A stretch of DNA of 64,000 bases, from assembly GCA_027622375.1 (NCBI GenBank), contig JAQCAB010000006.1, positions 27,514 to 91,513 on the forward strand, read 5' to 3'. The notes below the pieces were generated by a model that had not been told where the DNA came from, searched no databases, and saw only the letters and a program-made list of their open reading frames with translations. The first letter of the stretch is position 1, and the number at the start of each line of letters is the position of its first letter. The position numbers and the translations under genes were made by a program. Below are positions 1-9,568 of this stretch, piece by piece. The DNA comes from Bacteroidota bacterium. Lineage in GTDB: Bacteria; Bacteroidota; Ignavibacteria; UBA10030; UBA8401.

Positions 1-594
1 CACAGAAAGTTTTGCAAGTGAATCAAATGGCCTTTCATCAACAAAAGAACTTATTGGAAAAAATTTATAATTATCTTTTTTAGGAACTCCATGTGGATGT
101 AAAATTGGATATGCTTCCCAAATTATTTTTGAAGAATCTAAAGATTTATCATCTTCTGGGATAAAAGGACCGATTGCATGAATAACATTATGCGACATAT
201 TTGAATATTGCAGAAATTGAGATTGTTCTAAATCGGTAGATTCATTTGATCGAACTTTTGGAAAAAAATAATCTACTCCGATTGCTTTTGCACCATAGCT
301 TTCCATAATTGCAAACAAAGCGCCAAATTGATCACGCGGAATTGGATAAAGCAGTTCGTTTAATGTTGCCTCATCAATTGTAACTACAACTAAATTATTT
401 GTATGAGGTCGAGTTCCACGGACATTTAAATATGTGTCATAAGCTTTTTTATCGAGAGTTGAAAAAATATTCGATCCAAAAAGTTTATCCATCAAACTCG
501 TATGGAAAAGTGAAAAAGTAATCCCAACGCATAAAACAGGTATACTTACACCAACAAAAACTTTATAAAGTTTCTTCTTTGTGCGAGAAGTCAT
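1..594 (-). CDS. CHASE2-domain sensor protein, N-terminal part (cut by window edge)
   Basis: This reading frame is absent from the ORF track because it runs off the left edge. Translating the minus strand from the ATG at 594 gives 198 open codons starting MTSRTKKKLYKVFVG. A membrane segment lies at about residues 10-30. It is followed by a soluble region with 'LDKKAYDTYLNVRG', 'VVVTIDEATL' and 'AIGVDYFFP', the typical start of a CHASE2 extracytoplasmic sensory domain. CHASE2 proteins usually carry a C-terminal adenylate/guanylate cyclase, histidine kinase or Ser/Thr kinase, but that part lies outside the window, so the output cannot be named. The gene starts 29 bases after the stop of the CsgG-like/transglutaminase gene and is probably the last visible member of that operon. 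Confidence 0.8.
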   Translation of the reverse strand, partial: MTSRTKKKLYKVFVGVSIPVLCVGITFSLFHTSLMDKLFGSNIFSTLDKKAYDTYLNVRGTRPHTNNLVVVTIDEATLNELLYPIPRDQFGALFAIMESYGAKAIGVDYFFPKVRSNESTDLEQSQFLQYSNMSHNVIHAIGPFIPEDDKSLDSSKIIWEAYPILHPHGVPKKDNYKFFPISSFVDERPFDSLAKLSV

Positions 595-623
595 CCAGTT
601 ATTTTTGAATAATATCTAATTTT

Positions 624-3119
624 TTATATTTCTTTCCAATATAGAAAATCTTTTATATTACTCAATGCAGTTGGATCAATTCCACGACGACCACCAAAAA
701 TAAACTTATTTTCACCCTTTCGGATTGATTTTTCTTTTGATTTCACATCCTTTTTAGCATTTACATCTTGAAGTGCTGATGACAACAAATTTCTTAATTC
801 ACCTTTATCAATTGATTGAGTTTTTTCTGCAGCACGAGTTTGTCCCATTTCTGCTACAATATTATCAATTCCTAATTTTGTATATGCTTCTTCTTTTGAT
901 GGAAATTTTTTAATAGCAGCTGAAAAAGATTCTACAGTTGCAGTTGGCTCGCCACCTAAAAATTGCAGCAAACCAAAATTAATATTTATTCCACCATCTT
1001 TAACATCAACTTTTAAAGCTGAAGCGTAACTATTATAAGCATTTGCAGAATCACCTTTTAGCAAAAATACATTTCCACGATTATTTAAAGTTGCGGCCGA
1101 AGAATATTTTTTTAGAACTTCAATAGCTTCATCAAATCTTCCAACATTTGATAAAAGTTGAGATGCTTTTTGTGCTCCCTTTTCAGTACCTTGATTTTTA
1201 TATGAGGCAACTACAGTTTCAACTTGTTCTTTATAATTTGCAACAACACTATTTATATCTTCATTTAGTAAAATTGCAATTTTTTCAGCTGCTGGTGGCT
1301 CACTAAGTTTTACATTTGCTGCCAAGTTTGATGGAGGAAATTGCTCCCACGCTTTTCGAACATCTATTAAATCCAATTTTCCTTGAGAATCTACAGTTTT
1401 GTGATATCCTTCTGCGCCCATCGACCAAGCTTGAGTAAATGGTTTTCCAATAATTGTAGTTTCAAGTGGAATCCAAACTGTATTATCTTTTACAACATAT
1501 TCTTTTTCATTCAAACTAATTCTCGATGCATTTTTAGCATTTACTCCGGTATCAAACATTATAAAAACATGATCCGAAGTGCCAATTAAAAATGTTCTAA
1601 TACCAATATTTTCTAAACATGAAGCAAGTAAAACAGAACTATCATCGCAATCTCCAGCTTTATTTGCAAGAGTCTCACGTGGAAATTGAATATCATCCAA
1701 TACATCTCCTTCAGCAACTCTCCATGGATCAACTACATAATTAATTTGAAATGCACGAATAGCATCCCAAATTGCCATTGCGTTAATTAAATTTCGCGGA
1801 GCATCTGGATAAGATGTTTTATCTGGTTTTAAATTACCAACAACATATCTGGAAAAATTTTTAACTGCTTCATCATTTGGAGTTATAAAAGCACCAATTG
1901 CATTTGGTCTTGACCATGTTACACTATTGCGGCTATAAATTGTAACAGTTTTTGTGATGCTTCTATTTTTTTCTTGTCCATCTACAACAAAAGTTATTTT
2001 ACCTTGAACTTGAGCAACTGTATTATCTTTTACTTCCTGCAAAGCGATATTATCCAAAGTTGCTTTTACAGGGATTTCTTTTTTCTCTTTTGCTTTTAAT
2101 AATGGAATAATTTCTTCAGATGCAAGTTGCATATATTTTGGAACCATCACAGATACTTTTATATTTTTTATATCAGTTTTGCCAGTATTCTCAATTGTCA
2201 TATTCCCAATCGGATTATACGCATAATAATTAAATTGAGCTGGAAATAAATTTTCAACTTTAAATTCTGATATTTCCAATTCTGGTGGAATGTATGCTGA
2301 TATTTTTTTTGCACCTTTTGTATCTGTTGATACATCAAGTCTGCTACCGGTAAATCCAACAACTTTATATTCTGGGAAAGAAACAAATTGCGAACGCAAA
2401 TCATCAATCGATCCTTGAATTGTAACATCAAGCATTGCAATATCACCTTCGATGTAGCGAACTTTTAATTTTTTAATCATTGCAATTTTTGTTGGAAGTC
2501 TTTTTTCTTCTTCTAATAATGATGCATCATTAACACCAAGTAATGCGAGTTGAATTACAATTGGCTTATCTTTCATTTCTTTTAATTTCTTATCGATCTT
2601 TGCAACAACATCTGATGCTAATTTTTTTCCTAATTCCTCAAGAGATTTTGATGCTGATCTAGATTTCGATTGATCTTTTGCTTTTGCATCAGCACTTGTT
2701 ACTGCAAGAATTTCTCCAACATCAGTTAAAATAATTTTTACAGAACCATCGGCCATATAGTCAGCATATTTAGTTCCGTAAACTTCAATATCTCCACCAA
2801 AATTAGTTTGAACTCCACCAGAAATAATTATTTCTGCGCCAAATCTTTTACCGAGCGCTTTTGCTTTTGCAGGATTCGTTAAATCAAGTGAAAGGTCACG
2901 TGCTAATACTTCTCCAAACTGCGCTTTATCAACTAGACGATATCCTTTTTCCAAAAGTGCTTCTTCAATTTTGCTGACAACTTTTTTTGCAGAAGTAGAT
3001 TGATCATCTATTTTTTCGTCAACAACAACCATCACTCTTGGCAAATCAATATCCTGTGAAGTTACGATTGTAAAGATGCTTAAAACTAAAACAATTGTTT
3101 TTGTAATTATATTTTTCAT
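624..3119 (-). CDS. Secreted multidomain protein: CsgG-like N-terminus, transglutaminase-like centre, TPR C-terminus
   Basis: The 831-residue product has a cleavable-looking signal peptide (MKNIITKTIVLVLSIFTIVTSQ). Residues about 25-185 resemble the CsgG/FlgT-like fold: an opening strand 'RVMVVVDE', then 'LLEKGYRLVDKAQ' and 'AEIIISGGVQT'. An Ig-like stretch follows near residues 295-390. A transglutaminase-like core lies around residues 480-520, with 'AGDCDDSSVLLASCLENIGI' holding the nucleophile Cys and 'SDHVFIMFD' holding the likely His and Asp. The last 180 residues contain TPR-like helices. An AAGGAG motif seven bases before the ATG supports the start. It lies 13 bases after the second CsgG gene. 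A peptide-bond or crosslinking role in the periplasm is conceivable, but transglutaminase-like folds are often proteases or inactive, so no reaction is assigned. Confidence 0.8.
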   Translation of the reverse strand: MKNIITKTIVLVLSIFTIVTSQDIDLPRVMVVVDEKIDDQSTSAKKVVSKIEEALLEKGYRLVDKAQFGEVLARDLSLDLTNPAKAKALGKRFGAEIIISGGVQTNFGGDIEVYGTKYADYMADGSVKIILTDVGEILAVTSADAKAKDQSKSRSASKSLEELGKKLASDVVAKIDKKLKEMKDKPIVIQLALLGVNDASLLEEEKRLPTKIAMIKKLKVRYIEGDIAMLDVTIQGSIDDLRSQFVSFPEYKVVGFTGSRLDVSTDTKGAKKISAYIPPELEISEFKVENLFPAQFNYYAYNPIGNMTIENTGKTDIKNIKVSVMVPKYMQLASEEIIPLLKAKEKKEIPVKATLDNIALQEVKDNTVAQVQGKITFVVDGQEKNRSITKTVTIYSRNSVTWSRPNAIGAFITPNDEAVKNFSRYVVGNLKPDKTSYPDAPRNLINAMAIWDAIRAFQINYVVDPWRVAEGDVLDDIQFPRETLANKAGDCDDSSVLLASCLENIGIRTFLIGTSDHVFIMFDTGVNAKNASRISLNEKEYVVKDNTVWIPLETTIIGKPFTQAWSMGAEGYHKTVDSQGKLDLIDVRKAWEQFPPSNLAANVKLSEPPAAEKIAILLNEDINSVVANYKEQVETVVASYKNQGTEKGAQKASQLLSNVGRFDEAIEVLKKYSSAATLNNRGNVFLLKGDSANAYNSYASALKVDVKDGGININFGLLQFLGGEPTATVESFSAAIKKFPSKEEAYTKLGIDNIVAEMGQTRAAEKTQSIDKGELRNLLSSALQDVNAKKDVKSKEKSIRKGENKFIFGGRRGIDPTALSNIKDFLYWKEI

Positions 3120-3132
3120 AGCTAACTCCTTT

Positions 3133-3879
3133 TTATTTTATTTTTGATAAAATTGTTTTCACTTGTTGGACTTTTTCTTTTGCTGGTAAATAATTTGGTG
3201 ATTTTGAAGATGCATCTTGATAAAGCTTTAATGCTTTTTGATAACCTGCTTTTGCTTTTACTAAATCTCCTGATTTTTCTTTATACCGAGCTTCATCTTC
3301 TAAAGCAATTGCTTCAGAAAAAGAAACATATGCTTCAAAGTTTCCTTCTAATTCTGCATCAAGATAATCTTCTTCTTCTGAAGTAAGCTTTACATTTAAA
3401 TCTTTTGCAACACTTTTAGCAATTGATCTAAGTAAAGTTACAAATTGTCTCACATCTCCAGTTTCTTCTTCGGCATTAATTGTTTCTCCAGTTTCAGTTC
3501 TAACAATTCTGACATCAATTCTAATTTCATCTTCATCAGATTTTGTGAAAGAACCAAACATCATATTTTTTGCGCCGAGCAATTTTCCAATTTTTTGTGT
3601 AGATGATTCATCGAGGATTCCAGTTTCCTGTAAATTCATTTCGTCAATTATACTTTTGATTCTATTTCGTTCAACTAATTTTAAACCTTTAATTTTAGAC
3701 ATTTCTGAAGACATCATATCTGCAAGACCTTTACTTAGCGGTTGCATTTTTTCGCGGTCAAGAAGACAATTATTTTCAAAATTTAAAATTGCCATTGTCT
3801 GTTGTTGTTTGTCTTGCGAGATTGCAAAATTAAATATTATCAAAAAACTGAAAAATAATTTTTTATAATTTTTGGACAT
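3133..3879 (-). CDS. CsgG-domain periplasmic or outer-membrane protein
   Basis: The product has 248 residues from the preferred ATG at 3879; the track begins five codons earlier at 3894. The inner start is favoured because AAGGA lies seven bases upstream and the protein then opens with a clean signal peptide (MSKNYKKLFFSFLIIFNFAISQ). Residues about 25-140 match the CsgG/LpoB-type domain: 'MAILNFENN', 'KGLADMMSSEMSK', 'LKLVERNRI' and 'LLGAKNMMFGSF'. The C-terminal third is helical with a TPR-like segment. The domain is clearly paralogous to the one in the lipoprotein at 9568-10929, sharing 'EMNxxETG' and 'GKLLGA'. CsgG itself is an outer-membrane secretion pore, but many relatives are periplasmic adaptors, and no lipobox Cys is visible here. 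Confidence 0.82.
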   Translation of the reverse strand: MSKNYKKLFFSFLIIFNFAISQDKQQQTMAILNFENNCLLDREKMQPLSKGLADMMSSEMSKIKGLKLVERNRIKSIIDEMNLQETGILDESSTQKIGKLLGAKNMMFGSFTKSDEDEIRIDVRIVRTETGETINAEEETGDVRQFVTLLRSIAKSVAKDLNVKLTSEEEDYLDAELEGNFEAYVSFSEAIALEDEARYKEKSGDLVKAKAGYQKALKLYQDASSKSPNYLPAKEKVQQVKTILSKIK

Positions 3880-3886
3880 TAGTTTT

Positions 3887-3891
3887 TCCTT
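3887..3891 (-). promoter_or_regulatory. Ribosome binding site deciding the start of the CsgG-domain gene
   Basis: AAGGA on the minus strand sits seven bases before the ATG at 3879. It overlaps the upstream in-frame ATG at 3894, which would otherwise give a five-residue extension. This spacing favours the inner start. Confidence 0.6.
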
Positions 3892-3902
3892 CATAAATAT
3901 TT

Positions 3903-5165
3903 TTATAATGAAACCTTTAGACCAAAACCAAAATCAACTCCTGATGCGTTATACTCAGTTCCTTCAACCACTAATTTACCATTTCCTAATTTAGTTGCCA
4001 ACATTATAACAATCCAATCAGTAACGGGATAAGTTATATCAACTCCATAATTTAGCATATTAACATTGCCTGTTTTCATTATTTTATCACCAAGTGGAAA
4101 TTGATCTTCTGTGTGGAATTTATATTCCAAACTTCCATTTATTGTAAAAATTTGCGCCGGACTCCAACTAATATTGTATTGGAATTCAAGTTGAGTAGCG
4201 CTCGGATATTCTGTTGGAGTATTTAAAGAATCAGAACTAAAAATTTTATTTTTTAATCGAAATCTAGCTTTTAACAATGCAAGATTATTTGTTGGACCAA
4301 ACTTCTGTGAAAATAAAAATAATCCATTAATACGAGCTCCGGTTTGAAAAGTATTTTTTTCATTAATTTGATCGGGCAAATAATATGAAAATGTTACATC
4401 ACTTGAGAAACGTTGATCTTTATTTACAGATATATAATTAACTCCACTATTAAAAGAAAATTCTTCACCAGGGTTGTAATCAACTTTTGGTTTTGCAGCA
4501 CTTGTGTCCAAAATATCAATTTGAACCGGCTCGAAAGTACTTTTAAAAGTTCCTGATGCGCCAAAACCGAGAACGATTCTGCGTGAATATGAATAAGCAT
4601 AAGTCAATCCTAAATTTGTATTTACACCTTGACCGGTTGATGGAACGCGAAATCCTAAACCAGCTTGCGAAATCATTTTTGAAACTTTGAATTGATCGGT
4701 TGATAATTTTTTAATTCCAGTTGGTAAATTTATTCCTCCATTAATCCAAAGTTTATCATTAGGCGCTACATACGAAAGTGAAACTCGAGTATCCGACATT
4801 CCTTCCATCTCATTTGCAGGTTGATCCAAAGAAGTTGTTTTTCCAGAAGTATCTACTACAACTTCAGGCGCTTTACTTTTTGATGTGACAAGAGAACTAT
4901 TAATAGTTATCAATAATCTATTTGTAATTGGAATTGAAGTTGAAATTGGAGTTGAAACTTGAGTCACATCAGTATTATTATCACTTGAATCAGTCAACTT
5001 CCAAGTTTGCGAAACAAAAGACAAATTTAATCCACGAACGTTTTTAAAAAGTAAACGCTCGTCATATTTTGGACCTTTTAATTGACCAATCAAATTATTC
5101 ATATTAATTATGCATAAAGTTAAAATAATATAGAACGATTTGAATTTGTTAGTTGTATTCAGCAT
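3903..5165 (-). CDS. Outer-membrane beta-barrel-like protein
   Basis: The product is about 420 residues. The track's first codon is GTG at 5168; the adjacent ATG at 5165 is more likely. A signal peptide ends near 'NMNNLIGQ'. The rest is a string of alternating polar/aromatic strands ('ATQLEFQYNISWSPAQ', 'INGSLEYKFHTEDQF', 'MLNYGVDITYPVTDW') and ends 'VDFGFGLKVSL', a typical last strand of an outer-membrane barrel. It recalls transporter-like barrel proteins of the phenol-degradation MetA type, but I cannot place it in a named family. It starts three to six bases after the stop of the giant BNR gene and is followed by the second CsgG-domain gene, so it is probably translated as part of the same envelope operon. 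It may be a pore partner for its neighbours, which is inference only. Confidence 0.72.
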   Translation of the reverse strand: MLNTTNKFKSFYIILTLCIINMNNLIGQLKGPKYDERLLFKNVRGLNLSFVSQTWKLTDSSDNNTDVTQVSTPISTSIPITNRLLITINSSLVTSKSKAPEVVVDTSGKTTSLDQPANEMEGMSDTRVSLSYVAPNDKLWINGGINLPTGIKKLSTDQFKVSKMISQAGLGFRVPSTGQGVNTNLGLTYAYSYSRRIVLGFGASGTFKSTFEPVQIDILDTSAAKPKVDYNPGEEFSFNSGVNYISVNKDQRFSSDVTFSYYLPDQINEKNTFQTGARINGLFLFSQKFGPTNNLALLKARFRLKNKIFSSDSLNTPTEYPSATQLEFQYNISWSPAQIFTINGSLEYKFHTEDQFPLGDKIMKTGNVNMLNYGVDITYPVTDWIVIMLATKLGNGKLVVEGTEYNASGVDFGFGLKVSL

Positions 5166-5170
5166 CACAT

Positions 5171-8100
5171 TTATTTGATTAATAACATTTTCTTAGATGA
5201 TAAATAATTGCCTGATTTTATTTGATAAAAATAGATTCCAGCACTTACACTTTCACCAACTTCATTTTTGCCATCCCAAAAAGTTTTATAATTACCAATT
5301 TTTTGTTCTTGACTTACTAATACTTTTACTTTCTGTCCGAGTGAATTGTATATCACAAGATTTACATGTCCGCTGTATGAAAGTGAATATTGAATTGAAG
5401 TTTGTGGATTAAAAGGATTTGGATAATTCTGTAACAAATGATAATCTGGCGGATTTAATGGAACTCCATCAGAATTATTTATTATAAAACCTTCTCGACC
5501 GACAAGTAATTTAAAATTTCTTGTTAATTCATTTTTTCGGAATTTAAAAATGTAACCTGAATTTTTAATATCGAATAATCGTTCTTCAGTTTTATCTAAA
5601 AGTAAAATTTTAAATCCTTCTGGCAAATCTTTTTCGATCTCGCAAATTATTTTTGATTCGAGCAAATTAAAGTTTGTTGAAACTTCAAAATTCCAAAATG
5701 CTCCTTCATCAGCTACTGGTCTAATATCAGAAGAATAAATTCCATTATTCTCATTCCACTCATTTTTACGAAAAGCAAGTTGAATATAATTTGATGGCGA
5801 AGCTGGTGGTTCAGAAAAATCAAATTCATCTTTTGCAACTTTTGCATTCGGATTCATTCCAATAAAATTATCTTCATCAGTTGCAATAAGTGAAAGCGCA
5901 CGCAATCTTACACTCCAATTTGAATTTGTAATTTTTGTGCCGGGATCATTTTTTGGTGTGCCAACTTTTGCAGGATTTATTAAAACTTTTAAAATGTTAT
6001 TAGTTAAATTTTTTACCCAATATCCTTCAAAAGGTAACATGTTTGTTGTAACAGCTTCATATCTAGTTTTATTCCAACGCCATAATTTATTTTCAATTCC
6101 TGAATCAATTTTTGAATTTTCCCAACTTACTGTGTATGGAAAAGGATTGCCAATCAAATTATAACCGGGATATAAAATTAATTCATGATAACCTGTTGTT
6201 GATGATAATGTTGCATTGCCAAAATTAATTGACTTCTCTCCTTTTGTGATTAGCCAATAACCATCTCCTCTATTAAAGTTTGAAAATATCGGATTTGGAA
6301 ATTCTAAAAAAGTTTGTTTATCCGCTGCCCATTTAAACAATCTCCAATTTACAGGATTTATTGTTCCTAAATCTTTTAATACTTGAGAAATATTAAATGA
6401 ATTTAAATCATACGGAATTGTAAAAAGCATATATCTTTCATTCAAAGTTTGTTGTGGCATCTTAACTTCAAAATTTTGTTTTGATGAAACCATATTCAAC
6501 AAAAATGTCAAATTAGATTTTGCAAAAATTCCTCCCAACATTTCTCCAGTATTTGCTACTTTATAATTTGGTGTTTCACTCCAGATATCCATATCACCCA
6601 ATAAAATTATATTTCCCTTCCCAATTTGAGAGACACCAATTAAAGTTGGACGAAGTGAATCAGGTTGTTTTGTAGAATTGTTAATTGTAAAAGTTGTAGA
6701 TTCACCACGTAAAAAGATACTTGCTTTCCCTTCCTGAACTTTTATATTTGTGCTTCCAAAAAATATTAATGTGTCAACATTTTTTAAAAAAGGATGAGCT
6801 TTATTTATAAATTGCCTTGCCAAAATATTCCGTGGATTTCCTTGATAAGCTAAAGTAGAATCAACAATATAAGTATCTGTTTGAATTGAAAGACCTGTAC
6901 TATCTTTTAAATCTGCCTTCCAACGAAAATCATTTAAAATCTCATTCAAATAAATATTTCCTTGATTTGTTGAAGCATCAGCCAACATCACAATTGTACC
7001 ACCTCGTGAAACAAATTTTTGAATTGCTAAAATCTCACTTTGACTATATTTTTTTGCTGGAGGTGGAAGAATAATTAATTCAAATCCTGTTGTATCAAAA
7101 GCAGTTTGATTATAAGTAACTTGCATTCCACTTTCGGTTAAAGTTTTTATCAATCCCGAAAAATGCTTTGGAACTGTAATTGATATATCTGGTAGATTTA
7201 TTCCGTGTAAAGAATCAATTAATATTTTTTTTGCAACAACTGCTCTTGCAATTCCTTTTCCATTTAAAACATATTTCACATTTTTAAAATCAGGATCATT
7301 TGTAGTGAAATAAATATTTGTTGCTAAAACACCTGCAGTTAATGGTTGAAATTTTATAGATTGAGAACTTTCAGCTCGTGGTTGAATTGTTATTGTTTGA
7401 TTTTTTTTAGCATAAAAATCTTTTGCATTATCTGCTGAATCAAGTCTAATTATCAAATCTTGCGAACCAACGTTTTTAAATGGAAGCAAAATTGTCTTGG
7501 CTTCACCAATTGACGCAGAACCAATATCAATAGTTGATTTTTGAATTAATACTGCAGGTTCGCTAGAATAAAATTCAGTATAGGCACCACTTTTTGTTGC
7601 TAAATAAAATTGGAATTTGTTTTTTTCAGATGAAATGATTCTATCAATTTCTCCAAGAGTTGAATCAGCACTTGTTTGAATCCAGCTTGTTCCAAAATTC
7701 TTACTGAAAAAAGTTTTGTTTGAACTCGACACATATGCATAATTTTTATTTTTTTTATCGATTACTACCGCGCTTGCATTTAAATTTGTTGAAGTCCAAT
7801 TTCCGTAATTTGTAGTTACATACATCAACTCTTTTTTAGATAAATCATGCCTTGTAATATAAACTAAAGAATCAACATTTGAGGAAGTATGAATTCTATA
7901 AGTGTAAACAGGATTACCAAATGAATTTGTTGTAGGTAGATTGCCAGTAATATCAATCCAAGTTGTTCCCAAATCATTACTCATCCAAACACTTTGATTT
8001 GCTGCAAAAATAGTTTTGTCGAAGTAAGAATGAAATCCTAAGGCTGTTCTTGTTGACGAACGAATAAAATTAGCTGGTAAATTTAATTTTTGCCAACTTG

Positions 8101-9568
8101 CTCCACCATTAATAGAATATTGAGATTCTGTTCTTGGACTATGAACAATTATATTGTTTGGATTTTTATTTGAGATTGAAAGGCTGCCTCTAAAATTTTG
8201 ATTTACATATTCATTATTGACAGCCGGTATAATTAATCTATTCCAAGATTCACCTCCATTAATTGATTTATAAACATCTAATCTGTTCATCGCATAAATT
8301 ATAGATGCATTTGTTAGATCAATTTGAAAATTTTTAACAAACGGATCTTCCAAGCCAGAATTCATTGTTCGCCAAGAAGTTCCAAAATCAATCGAGCGAT
8401 ACACTCCTCCACCTTGAGATGATATATATAATGTATCTCCATTTTTTGATGGTGCAAATTTTGTAACATCAAGAAAATTCAATCCAACATTTTTACGTTC
8501 CCAGGAATTCCCTTTTGTTGAAGAGTAATAAACACCATCAGAGGTTCCAACAAAAATTGTTGCTGGCAAATTTTGAGGAATATAAAAACATTGAGTATAA
8601 ATTGTCTGCTTAAATTTTGATTCCCATGATTGAAAAGTTCCTTGTAAAATTGAAGATCGATATAATCCACCTCTACTTGGATACACAAAATTGCTATTTA
8701 ATGTTGGAAGAGTTGCCATGTATAAATTATTTGGCCCACCGGGATCCAGTGAATTATCTGAAACCATTGAAAGTTGTTTTACAATACTATCTCTATTTTC
8801 TAATCCTAAATTTAATGATATCCAACTTCCACCACGTGATAAGGAAAAATAAGCACCATCATCAGTCCCCATAAGCACAGAGTTTGAAAAATTTGCATCT
8901 TGCGAAATAACAATTGTATTTACTCTTTTTTTAGGATGACTAACTTCCAATGTGCTAAAATTACTATTAATATTTTGCCAATTACTACCTCTATCGGTTG
9001 ATTGAAAAATTCCAGCACCATTTGTTCCAATAAAAATTAAAGAATCTTTTACAGGATCAATTGCAATAGATAAAATTAGCAATGCTTCAGATTGCAATCC
9101 ATTATTTACAAGTTCCCAATTTACAAATCCATCAAGCGAACGTGCAACACCATTAAATCCTGTACCATTTAATCCAGCAAAAATTATATTCGGATTTTTT
9201 TTAGAAATTGCAATCGTTTGTACATTACCAATCAGAGTAGTATTTGACCAATTTTTTCCACCATCAGCACTTTTATACAAGCCATTATTAGTACCTGCAT
9301 AAGCTATTTGTTGATTTGCGGGATTGAAGGCAAAACAATTTACAGTAACATTTGTAAGATTTGTCGCTAGCCAATTATTTGCTTGTGTTGTGGAATAAAA
9401 AATCCCTTTTTCTTTTACACCAATTAAAATCATCTCGGCACTTGTTGTGCCACCAATTGCTGTAATATCGCCACCAGTTGGTCCAACAAAATTTTTTGTT
9501 CCAAATTGAGAAATCGCAATTGAGGAAAACAAAAATAAAATTAAAATATTTAAAAAAACTTTTCTCAT
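5171..9568 (-). CDS. Giant T9SS-exported BNR-repeat protein with ASH-like and GATase1-like domains
   Basis: The 1465-residue product begins with a signal peptide (MRKVFLNILILFLFSSIAISQ). Residues about 25-660 hold many BNR/sortilin-type repeats, visible as 'SxDGGKNWS', 'STDRGSNWQNI', 'SINGGESWNRL' and 'SNDLGTTWIDI'. These form a beta-propeller like those of photosystem II assembly-factor relatives. Residues about 670-780 look like an ASH/choice-of-anchor Ig domain ('STIDIGSASIGEAK'). Residues about 780-1026 resemble a glutamine-amidotransferase-like (DUF4350-type) fold ('FVSRGGTIVMLAD'). The final 85 residues are a FlgD-like T9SS sorting domain ('LLQNYPNPFNP' near residue 1381). The start overlaps the upstream stop as TAATG, so translation is probably coupled. 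It is presumably cell-surface bound or released; its ligand is unknown. Confidence 0.85.
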   Translation of the reverse strand: MRKVFLNILILFLFSSIAISQFGTKNFVGPTGGDITAIGGTTSAEMILIGVKEKGIFYSTTQANNWLATNLTNVTVNCFAFNPANQQIAYAGTNNGLYKSADGGKNWSNTTLIGNVQTIAISKKNPNIIFAGLNGTGFNGVARSLDGFVNWELVNNGLQSEALLILSIAIDPVKDSLIFIGTNGAGIFQSTDRGSNWQNINSNFSTLEVSHPKKRVNTIVISQDANFSNSVLMGTDDGAYFSLSRGGSWISLNLGLENRDSIVKQLSMVSDNSLDPGGPNNLYMATLPTLNSNFVYPSRGGLYRSSILQGTFQSWESKFKQTIYTQCFYIPQNLPATIFVGTSDGVYYSSTKGNSWERKNVGLNFLDVTKFAPSKNGDTLYISSQGGGVYRSIDFGTSWRTMNSGLEDPFVKNFQIDLTNASIIYAMNRLDVYKSINGGESWNRLIIPAVNNEYVNQNFRGSLSISNKNPNNIIVHSPRTESQYSINGGASWQKLNLPANFIRSSTRTALGFHSYFDKTIFAANQSVWMSNDLGTTWIDITGNLPTTNSFGNPVYTYRIHTSSNVDSLVYITRHDLSKKELMYVTTNYGNWTSTNLNASAVVIDKKNKNYAYVSSSNKTFFSKNFGTSWIQTSADSTLGEIDRIISSEKNKFQFYLATKSGAYTEFYSSEPAVLIQKSTIDIGSASIGEAKTILLPFKNVGSQDLIIRLDSADNAKDFYAKKNQTITIQPRAESSQSIKFQPLTAGVLATNIYFTTNDPDFKNVKYVLNGKGIARAVVAKKILIDSLHGINLPDISITVPKHFSGLIKTLTESGMQVTYNQTAFDTTGFELIILPPPAKKYSQSEILAIQKFVSRGGTIVMLADASTNQGNIYLNEILNDFRWKADLKDSTGLSIQTDTYIVDSTLAYQGNPRNILARQFINKAHPFLKNVDTLIFFGSTNIKVQEGKASIFLRGESTTFTINNSTKQPDSLRPTLIGVSQIGKGNIILLGDMDIWSETPNYKVANTGEMLGGIFAKSNLTFLLNMVSSKQNFEVKMPQQTLNERYMLFTIPYDLNSFNISQVLKDLGTINPVNWRLFKWAADKQTFLEFPNPIFSNFNRGDGYWLITKGEKSINFGNATLSSTTGYHELILYPGYNLIGNPFPYTVSWENSKIDSGIENKLWRWNKTRYEAVTTNMLPFEGYWVKNLTNNILKVLINPAKVGTPKNDPGTKITNSNWSVRLRALSLIATDEDNFIGMNPNAKVAKDEFDFSEPPASPSNYIQLAFRKNEWNENNGIYSSDIRPVADEGAFWNFEVSTNFNLLESKIICEIEKDLPEGFKILLLDKTEERLFDIKNSGYIFKFRKNELTRNFKLLVGREGFIINNSDGVPLNPPDYHLLQNYPNPFNPQTSIQYSLSYSGHVNLVIYNSLGQKVKVLVSQEQKIGNYKTFWDGKNEVGESVSAGIYFYQIKSGNYLSSKKMLLIK

